A stretch of DNA of 64,000 nt from the NCBI GenBank assembly GCA_964019335.1, contig OZ025698.1, positions 355,201-419,200 of the forward strand. Reading direction: 5' to 3'. Under the pieces are notes generated by a model. It saw nothing but the letters and a program-made list of their open reading frames with translations. It was not told where the DNA came from and made no database searches. The translations under genes and the position numbers were made by a program. This DNA is from Diplonema japonicum (taxonomy: Eukaryota > Euglenozoa > Diplonemea > Diplonemida > Diplonemidae). Positions 1-10,041 of this stretch are shown here, one piece after another; within the stretch, counting starts at the first letter, position 1, and each line of letters starts with the position of its first letter.

Positions 1-2541
1 GACCAGCGTACAACAGTGCTTAAGGAGAGGCGCAACGCAGCCCTATCGTCGTGGAAGACCGCTGCCGCACGCATACAGCGTGAACACATGGCACGGCTCT
101 CATGGGTCCCTTGCTTCCACACAACATACGCTGACTTCGACGTACTGTTCCGCTCGCCGTCTTTGGTAGAAGTGGAAGACATTGAGAGGAACAAACTCAC
201 AACAGAGCGGAGCACGTTCATGTACCATATACGGGAGAGTTTCATCGGGTACTGGGTACAGAATGTGACGTACCTGCGCGAGTCGAAGAAAAAGTCCACG
301 GCAGCTGGAATCCTAGAAATGCACGCCCTGCGCGAGACTGCAAAGAAAGGAGACGCACTGTACAGAGGGAGGCAGTACGACAAAGAGTGCCGCAAGGAGA
401 TTCACATGCCTAGCAGCTGTAGTGACATTAAAGAGATCGACAGGATGCTTAAGACCGAAATAATGTGGACGGCAAGGGCACGAATCGAAGCTAGGAAGCG
501 TAAGCAATGGACCCGTGTTGACAGGACATGGCCCCACATGTGGGTGTGGCGTGAAGGGTACGCTTGGGCCAGCGCAGTTCAAGGACGCAAAATGGCTTGT
601 CATCTACGCAACACAGACAGCACCGAAAACACCGATTCGCTCACAACAGTCGAGAGCGAAGAAGAGCTGCAACGTGATTGCACGGCAGTGGAGGAAGTCA
701 CAGCGTGTCTCGATGTGGGGGTCCATGCCTTGATACTGCATTTCTGGCACGATTGTGAACAGCTTTTCAGGGCAGAAGAGCACGCCATGTTCGATCTCTT
801 GAAGGAGCACCGCATCGGGGTGAAGGTGAGGAAGGTAGCGAGCACCCCGACGCAGGAGCTCGACAGGTACGCAGCAGCGCTTGAAACACTGCGAACGACA
901 CCTGACGAAGTGGTGTATATGTTCATTGCTGAAGGGGCCTTCCGTTTCACATTTACATGCACGCATGGTGTCTTCCGCTGCGTCCTTCCATCGAACTGCC
1001 ACGTGTTAAAAGTGTGCGATGAAGTCTTGACAGTTTGGTGCACGTCTCAAACAGCAAAGTTACAACCCGGAATTGCCTTCGAGGCACGACACACTATAGC
1101 AACACAAACCATTGCCGACGACGAGGAGAACGAACGGGCCAGCATTTGCATGCCAGAATGGAAGCCTGATACCAGTACAAAAAACGCATGGCGCGGGGAT
1201 ATTGTGGAACAAGCGGCTAAAGCCCACACCATCATCAAAGCCAGCGCTATGGGGTGGGAAGCAGCAATGGGGTACCAAAAGGCCTACTGCGAAGCACAGT
1301 GCGCGTTCGAAGCCCAACTACTATCTGCGAACAACGCCGTGGAGAGCATCGTCCTGGAACAGCTAAGAATAGACAGCGCCCTGCTGAAAAAAACCCATAA
1401 CGACCTCACAGAACACATCGAAGAGCAAGCATCACACATCGCAGTTAAAGAACATGCGTCAGTCGAAGCACGTCACGCGCATTCCGCAGCACGATACACA
1501 GCAACACAGCTCAGCATTTTGACACCTTTCGAGCTTGATAGATGCGATCCTTTGGTAGCTTTTGAAGCCCCGGAGACCGATTCTAAAGCGGTTTTGCAGG
1601 CCATACACACGGAGCGGCTTGCACGGAACGTGGAGAGAGTCAAGGCAGACCACGACATGTTTATGTTGCAGAAGCGATCGGTTGTTTCGCTGCAGGCCAC
1701 TAAGCATCTGAAACAGCACGAGGAATTCATCAAAACACAGTTCAGGTGGTTTTTGTTCAACGTTGTGGGGTGGGGCGCGCAGTTCAAGGCGTTACTGGTA
1801 AAACAAAACCGGCCCGTGTTCGAGATAAGAGAAACACTTCAAGAACATGCGACAATCGCCTTAGAGAAGGAAGAACTACGTGCAGTCGAAGCTTTAGTTG
1901 CACAATACGAAGAAGGCATTAAACAGATGATCATGGCGGAGAAGCGTGGGGGTCTGTGGGTCTTCTGCAACGAAGAGAAACGGCAAAGAACGCAAATCCA
2001 CGACATGCTCAACGCCATGTTTTTCATGAACGTGAAGTTCCTACAACACTGCAGCACATTCGACCCGATGTGCAGCAAGATAGCCTTCGAGACACAACGA
2101 TATTACTGCGGTAGCTGCGTTCTCGTTCATGAGAAAGCAGCTCGATGCAAATTGGTGTACAGTTTGAAGCTTTTGGAGGCGCGGCATCTCCTTTCCACGG
2201 TGGAGCCGATTCGTATTGCAGCCGCTGCACGAGAGGTGCGTGAAAGGAACATAATTTATCAAAACTACGCCGCGGCTGTCTCTTGTGCGGTACAAGTTCT
2301 CGTTGATGGGTATCGGTTAGAAGTCTTTCACCTTCCTTCCTCCTCAACCGTTTCGCATCTCAAGAAGTTGCTTCGGGTTTATTACCCGTTTTCGCTTTTG
2401 GCCGACGGGTCGCCGCCTAGTGACGAACAAGCGCTCTCTGTCCTGAAGGGATGCGTGCTCACGTTGTCCACGTGTCCGAAAAACACGATGAACAGATGCT
2501 CTCCTCGTTATGTTGTTGCGGCTTCGGAGGGGGTTGTATAG
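1..2541 (+). CDS. Large helical/coiled-coil protein, 5' end outside the window
   Basis: The reading frame is open from base 1 and stops with TAG at 2539-2541, leaving 846 visible residues. No start codon can be assigned, so the true N-terminus lies upstream. The protein is rich in Lys, Arg, Glu and Ala with long helical, probably coiled-coil stretches. An IQ-like patch (AAARIQREHMARL) lies about 20 residues into the visible part, which could bind calmodulin-type proteins. The last 80 residues change character (VLVDGYRLEVFHLP, then a helix and a short strand) and resemble a ubiquitin-like fold, but this is a weak impression. I do not recognise the family; a cytoskeletal or flagellar role would be a guess. 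A retroelement tail follows 65 bases downstream. Confidence 0.7.
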   Translation, partial: DQRTTVLKERRNAALSSWKTAAARIQREHMARLSWVPCFHTTYADFDVLFRSPSLVEVEDIERNKLTTERSTFMYHIRESFIGYWVQNVTYLRESKKKSTAAGILEMHALRETAKKGDALYRGRQYDKECRKEIHMPSSCSDIKEIDRMLKTEIMWTARARIEARKRKQWTRVDRTWPHMWVWREGYAWASAVQGRKMACHLRNTDSTENTDSLTTVESEEELQRDCTAVEEVTACLDVGVHALILHFWHDCEQLFRAEEHAMFDLLKEHRIGVKVRKVASTPTQELDRYAAALETLRTTPDEVVYMFIAEGAFRFTFTCTHGVFRCVLPSNCHVLKVCDEVLTVWCTSQTAKLQPGIAFEARHTIATQTIADDEENERASICMPEWKPDTSTKNAWRGDIVEQAAKAHTIIKASAMGWEAAMGYQKAYCEAQCAFEAQLLSANNAVESIVLEQLRIDSALLKKTHNDLTEHIEEQASHIAVKEHASVEARHAHSAARYTATQLSILTPFELDRCDPLVAFEAPETDSKAVLQAIHTERLARNVERVKADHDMFMLQKRSVVSLQATKHLKQHEEFIKTQFRWFLFNVVGWGAQFKALLVKQNRPVFEIRETLQEHATIALEKEELRAVEALVAQYEEGIKQMIMAEKRGGLWVFCNEEKRQRTQIHDMLNAMFFMNVKFLQHCSTFDPMCSKIAFETQRYYCGSCVLVHEKAARCKLVYSLKLLEARHLLSTVEPIRIAAAAREVRERNIIYQNYAAAVSCAVQVLVDGYRLEVFHLPSSSTVSHLKKLLRVYYPFSLLADGSPPSDEQALSVLKGCVLTLSTCPKNTMNRCSPRYVVAASEGVV

Positions 2542-3062
2542 ATTTTTTTTTTCTTCTGAAACACTTCCGTGTTTTTTTTTTTCTTCTTTTTTTTTTTTTC
2601 CTCAACACAAGCGGGACCGCATCACTCGACTCCGCAAGACGATCGGTATGAAAGCAATACTCCATAAGGGGAGTATTAACAGATAGACCGATTGGGCGGC
2701 CCTCTAGCGGGAGGCTTGTCCTGTACTTTGAGTTTTTTATTTTTTATTTTCCCCCATGTTATTTAACGATAATTGCGATCTGAAAAAAAAAAAAAATAAC
2801 ACACACACACACACACAGGGATCTGCTCCCCCCCCCCTTTTTCCCCTCCCTCACCCTTTCGTTGATAGGGCCAGGAGGGCCAGTTTAGCTCTCTTTGTTA
2901 GTGTATTTTTTTTTTTTCTCGTTCACAAAAAAAAAAAAAAAAAACCAAAAAAAAAAAAAAAAAAAAAAAAACAAATTTCCCCAACTCGATATATATATTT
3001 TTTTCCTTCAAATTTTTTAAAACGTTCTTTTCCCCCCACCCTACCCTAAAAACCCGAACGCG
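2542..3062. other. Intergenic, homopolymer-rich
   Basis: T-runs follow the stop codon, then comes a retroelement tail (listed separately), an A-run, a (CA)n microsatellite near 2800-2817, C-runs and two A-runs of about 18-24 bases at 2927-2971. A pyrimidine-rich stretch at 3000-3048 just precedes the next start and could carry a splice acceptor. No gene is seen. Confidence 0.7.
2606..2735 (+). mobile_element. 3'-terminal fragment of a non-LTR retroelement (subfamily A)
   Basis: This segment matches the last codons, stop and 3' untranslated region of the copy at 34355-35690. Shared landmarks are AAGCGGGACCGCATCAC, GGGGAGTATTAACAGATAGA and CTTGTCCTGTACTTTGAG. It lacks about 15 bases present in the longer copy and is cut at its 5' end where it abuts a T-run, as expected of an extremely 5'-truncated LINE insertion. 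Confidence 0.8.
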
Positions 3063-5084
3063 ATGACTGAGGAAGCGAAGAAGAGCCAGCACCATGAGCT
3101 CGAGGTGCTGTACATCAAAAACGAAGACGAGATAGAAGCAGCCCTGCAGGCGCACATTACGGATGAAGACTGCAAGGTAGTCGGGCTTGCGTTCAAGTCC
3201 AAGATCATCGACAAGCACCAGAGGAAGAGGAAGATCGTTCTCATTCAATTCTCCACAGAAAAGGTAAGCATTGTGATGCACATTGCACTCATGGCCGGAT
3301 GGACACCAGCCGCAGACAGCAAGTTCGCCGACATTATGCAGAATGCGGACATGAAGAAGGTCGGTCTCAACGTCCTTCAGATCGTTACGCTCTTGAAAGA
3401 CCACAACCTGGACTGCAAGGGAATCTACGACCTCATCCCCATGGCACAGAGGATAAAGAGCAACGCTGCTTTCAAGGGGAACACAAAGTACGACTTCCCC
3501 GAGCTTAATTCCGGATCGACCCAGATGAACAAGGACATCTGGACGCTCTCTGACCTTGCGCTCGGGACAAAAGGCTTCAAAACCCCTCATGAGGTCAATG
3601 CTACCTCCTGGGACAAGGCACTCTCCGAGCCCGTTGTGTCTTGGACCTCGTACGAGCCTGTTGTTGCGAAGAAAGTGCACACCTTCCTCTCCGCTGTGGA
3701 GGAAGAAGTCGACCAGGCAAAGGGCCCCACCGCCCTTCATATCACCAACTTGCCCGGAGACGTCACAAAAGAAGAGCTTGTGGAATACTTCAAATGCACC
3801 GCATCCCAGCCACCCACCATCCACACAGCACCTAAGAACCGGTCCACCGCCAACGCCGCCGTATTCTATGCTGAAGAAACCGAGGCTCAGGAGGCGCTCG
3901 TCAAATACAAAGGACAGGACTTCCGCGGGCGCGAGGTTCTTGCTGCGGAGTCCGAAGAAGATCTCAAGACGGTCGAGCAGGAGATGCAGAAGGACCGTGC
4001 GGACATGCAGGTTTACATGTCGAACCTGCCGTACTTCACCACAGAGCAGCAGCTCAGGGCGCACTTCAAGCACCTTGCTCCTGAAATCAAAGAAGCGAAG
4101 TTCTACTGCCACCAGGACCTTGGTGTTGGCTCAGTGTACTTCAACACCAACGACGCCGCTGCCCGTGCCATCGCCGAGTTCCAGAACTCCAGATTCGTCT
4201 ACGCTGTGAACAAGATGGACCCCATCACAAAGGAGCGCATCGTAGAGAGGAAGTTCAGGATTGTGATGCTCGACATCGACTTCCTCGGGGTCATCAAGAA
4301 GCAGAAGAAGGAGGACAGGACCAGGGGTAAGGGTGACGACCAGTACGACGCCCTTGACCCTTACTACTCCCACCAGCAGAGGCTCAAGAGCACAAAGAAG
4401 TACTTCACCGAAGAGGAAGAAATGCAGCAGCCAGGGTTCGGCCGCGCGCCCAGGGAGAACGAGACCCTGCAGCCGTCCAAGACCTTCACCGTGGAGGACG
4501 GGCCCAAAAAGGCTAAGATGCGAAAGGAGCCGGCAGAGAAGGCGAAGATGCGGGTTGTGGAGGGCAACCAGGAGAAGGTATGTTTTTTGGAGGGAAAAAC
4601 TGAAATTCACAATGCAGATGCCCGAGAATATGGCGCGGGAGGGTAAGGTCATTGATTGGTTGTTGCAGAAGGACAAGGGTGTTGCTGTAGGTCAGCAGGC
4701 GCCCCCACAGCAGCCACAACCACCGCCGACGCCGCCGCCGCCGCAGCAGCAGCAGCCACAGCAACCACCGCAGCAAAACCCGGCAGCTCCTGCTGTGCCG
4801 CAGTCGGTGTCGCCGCCTGCTCAGGTGCTCCCCAACCCTGGGGTGCAGCTCGGTGTTTTGCCTGAAGCCACAAAGCTGCACCAGGAACTGGCTCACCAGA
4901 ACATGGTATGCTCATGGGGGATGGCATTTTTATTTATCTCAGATGAACCAAGTCATCCAGCGGGCCAACAACATGGCGATGATGAACTACCTCTCTGCGC
5001 AGCAGAAGGTGTGTCGGGTTTTTACTTTTTCTCTCTCAAGCTTTTCTTTAGGGCGATGTTGCCGCTCAGATCCTTCTCCAACAG

Positions 5085-5121
<37 letters not shown>

Positions 5122-5826
5122 GCAGCCTGCAGCTCCAGCACGCCGCCGTCGCCGCTGCCGCGCAGCAACAACAGCACATGCGGGCAAAGCAGCAGATTCC
5201 TCAACAACAGCAGCAACAACAGCAACAGCAACAGCAGCAGCAGCAGCAGCAACAACAGCAGCAACAGCAACAAATGACCGCAGCACAACGCAAGGTCCAC
5301 ACGGTATGTTGGATATCATCAGAATTCCTCATTTTTTTATAGTCGCAGTCGCCTGTTGGCGTTCCAGGGTACATCTCCATTGGCGGCCAGCCCATTGGTG
5401 GCTTCTACAACGGGAACCCCGCTGCCGTGGCGTCTGCTGCAGGGCACCCTACTGCCCCCGCCGCAATGTACAGCAGTGGCGCAGCTGCAAGTGCCACGGG
5501 TGGCAGTGGTGCAGCAGCGTCTGCATCGCCTGCTGCGGCTGCCTCTGCATCTGCTACTTCTGTTGTACCTTCATCGGTATATATTGGGGGGGGATGAAGA
5601 AAGATTTATTAATGTATTTCCCACAGACGACGCCGCCTGCCGCTAGCAACGTGACCAACACAGTCCATGTCATTGGGATCCCCTTCCCATGTGGTGAGAA
5701 AGAGCTTTCGGAGCACTTTGCAGCATGTGGCAGAGTTGTCAGCTGCATGATCCAGCAGTCCAAGGGTGGTTCCAACACTGGCAAGGGTCACGCCACCATC
5801 GCCTTCACAACGCCGAAGGTATGGGG

Positions 5827-5860
<34 letters not shown>

Positions 5861-6126
5861 AGCAAGCCAACACCGCTGTTGAAAAACTTCACCGATCCAC
5901 CTTCAAGGAAAAAGTGATAACAGTTGATCTCTACAAGCCAAGGACAGCCAGGGCTCAGCAGGCACCTTTGACTGCTGACTCGTTCGGGCCAGCCACAGAA
6001 AAAATCACCTTCGAAAAGCCCAAAGAAGTGAAAATTGTTCTGGAAGAGCCCCCAGAGAGGAAGGCTAGGCAGGCGGATGACGGAAAGAAGGACGCCAAAG
6101 AGGAAGCACCTGAGAAATCGGAATAG
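3063..6126 (+). CDS. RRM protein with degenerate DEDD-exonuclease domain and poly-Q; seven exons
   Basis: I reconstruct exons 3063-4577, 4669-4905, 4943-5008, 5052-5303, 5343-5576, 5627-5818 and 5863-6126, all joined in phase 0, giving 919 residues. Every intron starts GTATG/GTGTG/GTATA and ends AG. Residues 1-200 resemble the WRN-type 3'-5' exonuclease fold, but the first acidic motif (usually DxE) reads GLAFK and the second Asp is not evident, so it is probably non-catalytic. Two RRM-like domains follow (about 220-300 and 318-400; YMSNLPYF, LGVGSVYF). Then come a basic linker, a Pro/Gln-rich tract, a long poly-Q block encoded by exon 4, an Ala/Ser/Gly-rich stretch, a third RRM (VHVIGIPFPCGEKELSEHF) and a charged tail. 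It is likely an RNA-binding protein of mRNA metabolism; the exact role is unknown. Confidence 0.85.
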
Positions 6127-6397
6127 AAGGGGAAAGAAGTAAGGAGAGAGGGGGGAAGAAAAGAGAGAAAACATAACCACACACCAATGTACTACCAAAA
6201 AAAAAAAAGATTTTTGACACACGACACCAACTCGTTTCCCCCCCCTCCCTATGTTTTTTTCTTTTTTTTTCCCCCCCCCCAAGTGTATTGCCTTTCTTTT
6301 ATATTTTTTTTGTTTCACTTTTTTTTTCTTTCTTTTTCCAATTTCTGTGACATAAAACCGAGAAGAAGAAGAAATAAGTGACAAGTGGTAAGCTTAC

Positions 6398-6435
<38 letters not shown>

Positions 6436-6921
6436 AACTTTCCTCATGCCGAAGCTGCAATGAGAATGTGAAACTGTATTTTTGAAGAAACCTTGCCAAA
6501 AGAAAGGAGAAGAAAAGAAGAAAAAAAAAAAAGAAGAGGGGGAATAAAAAAAAAAGAAAACCTCCACGCAAATTTCCCCGACCCTTTTTGTTCATCCCTG
6601 AATTATATATTTTTTTTAAAAACTTTTGTCCTTTTTTTTTTGAAGGCTTTCAATTATCCCCCCCCCCCCCCCCCTACACTACAGACCTACACCCCTATCT
6701 TCCGCAAATTTCTTTTTTTTCGCAAAAAAAAAAAGACAGGGGTTTTTATTTTACATAGGGTTATTTTATTTATTTTTATTTCATTCTGCTTTTGTTTCCC
6801 CCCTCCCTCTCTACCCCGTTCCCCAGAATGAGTGTTGGCTTTTAAAAAAAGAAAAGAAAAAAAAAAAAAACAGAATCGGGCAAATATGCGATGGGGAAGA
6901 AGAAAAGAAAAAGAAGAAAAT

Positions 6922-6963
<42 letters not shown>

Positions 6964-7547
6964 CCATGTTATTTTTTTTTTCTCCTAGTGTTTTTCTTCT
7001 TTTACTTCCTAAAGAAACGAGAAAAAAAAAAAAGAAATATGAAAAAGGGGGGAGTGTCGTTCTTAAGAATTACAAGCCACTTACTGCACGTTGCTGCAAT
7101 TCAAAAAAAAAAAAAAAAAAACATTCTGCCTTTTATTTATATAAATTCTAGGCCCACGATGCATTTTTCTGCTTCGGTGAATTAAACATCAGAATTGCAC
7201 AAATTAAACAAAAAGGGTTGAGGCCCCCCCCCCCCCCTTTATTTCCCCCCTCTTTTTTTTTGCCTTCCCACCACCCCCACCCTTACTGTTTTTCTTTTTA
7301 TAATCTTCTTTTTTTTATACCCATTTACCTTCCCCCCACCCACTTCCCCGGGCAAAAAAAAAATGCATTTCTTTTTTTTTCTCTCCCCCCCCACCACCAC
7401 CCCCCCTTTTTTTCCGAACATTTTATTTTTATTTTTTTTTGAATAACTGTGATTACAATAAAAATTCAACAAAAAAAAAAAAAACGCAAAAGGGAAAAAA
7501 AAAAAAAAAAAAAAAATGGTCTTGCAATAAAAAAAAAAAAAATACTA
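6127..7547. other. Intergenic, homopolymer-rich
   Basis: Alternating A-, T- and C-runs, including an A-run at about 6401-6433, a C-run at 6660-6674 and a T-run of about 40 at 6921-6960. C-rich stretches (7225-7410) and a final pair of A-runs come just before the NEK start codon. No open frame beyond low-complexity peptides is credible; I see no RNA gene. Confidence 0.65.
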
Positions 7548-9023
7548 ATGGACACTCAAATGGAAATAGAGGACATCAGAGACTGGGAATCCCTGGGGGC
7601 GGTAAGTGATGATTTCTACGAACGGATTGAAATAGTAGGCCAGGGAACAGCAGGGACGGCATATAGGGCCAGACATAAAGAGTCAGGCATGCAAGTGGTG
7701 GTCAAAGAAGTATCGCTAGAAGGCCTCAACGAAGACGAACAGCGCACAGCTAGAAACGAGGTCGAAGTTCTACGAGGCCTGGACCACCCAAACATTGTAA
7801 GATTGGAAGACAGTTATGAAACCGGTGATAAACTGGTAATAGTTACAGAGTACTGTGAAGAGGGCGATCTGGAAACCTATCTCGACTCACTCCCAACACC
7901 TCTCCCCTTGGCCGCAACGATGCGATATTTCGCACAATTGTGCATGGCGGTCCTGTACCTCCACGAGCATTGTATACTCCACCGTGATTTAAAAACCGCA
8001 AATGTGTTTCTCTGCGCGAACGGAGTTTGTAAAATCGGCGACTTCGGAATAGCAAAATCGCTTCCTAACCAAGCAGCCTTCACATCAACCATGGTGGGAA
8101 CACCTTTTTACTTCTCCCCCGAAGTCTGCGAAGGACAACAATACGATTCAAAATCAGATGTGTGGGCCCTTGGAGTGATTCTGTACCAGCTTCTCATGCT
8201 GCGGCAGCCGTTTCAAGCTGGCAACATCATGGCTTTGGTTAATCTTATCACAAATACTTCGCCAGAACCGCTTCCATCGTCGATTCCCTTGGATACGGTG
8301 GAGCTTGTGAGCCAGTTGCTGGAAAAATCTCCGCAAACGAGGCCGAGTATAAGGGGGGTGATACAATCTCCGGTGGTGCAAAGATATGTCCACGAACTGC
8401 AAGCGTTTGAAAATGTAAACGGGACGGTGCAAAGAACCGCAAGGCAAGAAGCGAAACGAAACAAAATGAAACTGCAAAAAGCGTTGCTTGAAGAGACACA
8501 GTCTTCCAGCGTCCCGGGAGCGGTGTGGACTATCTCACCAGGTGCGGGGAAGAAGGAAACGGCACAACTAGTTTCGGGTTTGGAACCAAACGAAGAAAGA
8601 AAATGCGAGCAGTGTACCACCTCCTCGAGCACTGCGGAAACGCATTGCATTGAATGCGGGTTCTACCTGTGCCATTCTTGCAGCGAAAAATTGCATTCTA
8701 TGCGGAGCTTTCAAAACCACCACATCGCCATCCTTCCCAAAACCATTCCTAACAATAGTTTTATACAAGATCTCAGCACAGAGCGGGTTGAGGATGTTGA
8801 AGATATTATGTTTATTCCCAATACAGAGCCTGAGCGTGTGGTGCATACGCCCGTGGTTTCCACGAAAAAATGGGTGTCGGGGGTGGAGGGTACCACCAGC
8901 CCTGTAGAGCCGAACGTGTTGTCGTTGATGTCCTCTGGTGGGTCCAGCACCTCGTCGCGCACACCGCAGATTTCTGAAAACCATGAGAATTTACAACATG
9001 GACGGTGTTGCGTAGTTTGTTGA
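7548..9023 (+). CDS. NEK-family protein kinase with B-box zinc finger and C-terminal CaaX-like end
   Basis: 491 residues from the ATG at 7548, directly after an A-run. Residues about 25-290 form a complete Ser/Thr kinase of NEK type: glycine loop GQGTAGTAYRA, ATP-binding VVVKEVS, catalytic HRDLKTANVFL, DFGIAKS, and VGTPFYFSPE in the activation segment. A coiled, basic linker leads to a Cys/His cluster (CEQC, CIEC, CHSC, then HH) that matches a B-box zinc finger at about 345-390. The protein ends RCCVVC, which reads as a CaaX-type box with an extra adjacent cysteine, suggesting lipidation and membrane attachment. NEK kinases commonly act on cilia/flagella and mitosis; membrane anchoring here is an inference. 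Confidence 0.88.
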   Translation: MDTQMEIEDIRDWESLGAVSDDFYERIEIVGQGTAGTAYRARHKESGMQVVVKEVSLEGLNEDEQRTARNEVEVLRGLDHPNIVRLEDSYETGDKLVIVTEYCEEGDLETYLDSLPTPLPLAATMRYFAQLCMAVLYLHEHCILHRDLKTANVFLCANGVCKIGDFGIAKSLPNQAAFTSTMVGTPFYFSPEVCEGQQYDSKSDVWALGVILYQLLMLRQPFQAGNIMALVNLITNTSPEPLPSSIPLDTVELVSQLLEKSPQTRPSIRGVIQSPVVQRYVHELQAFENVNGTVQRTARQEAKRNKMKLQKALLEETQSSSVPGAVWTISPGAGKKETAQLVSGLEPNEERKCEQCTTSSSTAETHCIECGFYLCHSCSEKLHSMRSFQNHHIAILPKTIPNNSFIQDLSTERVEDVEDIMFIPNTEPERVVHTPVVSTKKWVSGVEGTTSPVEPNVLSLMSSGGSSTSSRTPQISENHENLQHGRCCVVC

Positions 9024-9026
9024 AAG

Positions 9027-9059
<33 letters not shown>

Positions 9060-9106
9060 TAGTGCGAATTTTTTTTTATTTATTTTGTTGCTGTTTAGGG
9101 GAATGT

Positions 9107-9150
<44 letters not shown>

Positions 9151-10041
9151 AAGAAAAATTCTTTTTTTATTCTACGTTGCCCAGTTTTTCTTTTTTTTTC
9201 TTCTTCTCTTTTTTTATAAAAATTATTATTCTGTTGTTTCTTTTCTTTTTTTTTTCTTTTTTTTTTTTTTTTTTTTTTAAAGCTTACTTGCACGCAGAGT
9301 ACACGCGATTGCTGTGTACTTGGACAATGGAGGGAAACTTTTTTTCTTTCTTTTGTTTTATTCTTTTCTGGGTTTCTTTTTTTTTTTTTCTCTCTTTTCA
9401 ATACCTACGTTCAGCTCTCAGTAATCCCCCTTCCTTATGCCTTTATGCACTCCCGCCTCCCCCAAAAAAAAAATTAAAAATTAAAAATAAAGAAACCTCA
9501 ATTTGTCGGGCAGCACAGTTTGTTGCGTGTCCCCCCCCCCCCCCCCCCCCCCCTCCCTATTTCTTTTTGTTCTGAAAAATTATTTCTTTATTGAAACCGA
9601 AGAAGAAAAAAAAAAAACACTGTGTTAATGTAATTATCAAAAGACAAAAAAAAAAGGAGGAGAAAAAAAATCTGTTTTGGGCGTTGCAAGCACTCTCTTT
9701 AGCCTATTCTCTTTTTCTTCTTTTTCCTGACTAGAACACATAGTACCCAGTGTTAACCGGTCACCAAATGGGATTTAAATTACTACCGGGTTTTAAACTG
9801 GCATGAGGAGAGCATGCCCCCCTCCCCCCAACCCCAGATACACAAAAAGCCAAATTCAAAAAAAAAAAAATCTAAAATTTCTCGGATCGAGTTTCAGAAG
9901 TGATCGGTTAACCCTGGGTCTGTGAGAATATTTATCCCCCCCCCCCCCCCCCCCCCTCGTGTCCTCGTCCTTACTCAAATGCTCGATATGTTCCAGCAAG
10001 GGGTCACTCCCTCATTATACCTTTATGCGCTCTCTCTTCCT
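9024..10041. other. Intergenic, homopolymer-rich
   Basis: A-runs at about 9028-9055 and 9109-9148, T-runs to 9278, and C-runs at 9531-9553 and 9936-9956. A short more complex stretch (9720-9840, 9890-9930) has no recognisable gene. The piggyBac-like element starts at its right edge. Confidence 0.65.

Noticed and set aside
2898-4112. 404-residue minus-strand frame opposite the RRM gene
   Set aside because: It mirrors the codon periodicity of the + strand gene, and its end is poly-Lys/Phe from homopolymers; the + strand frame has domains and splice sites.
5201-5395. Poly-Cys and poly-Leu frames
   Set aside because: Homopolymer and triplet-repeat artefacts on the reverse strand of the CAG/CAA array.
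4853-5917. Long alternative frames rich in Ala, Ser or Leu through the CAG/CAA region
   Set aside because: They are other-frame readings of the poly-Q exon and of introns; the spliced phase-0 frame explains the region.
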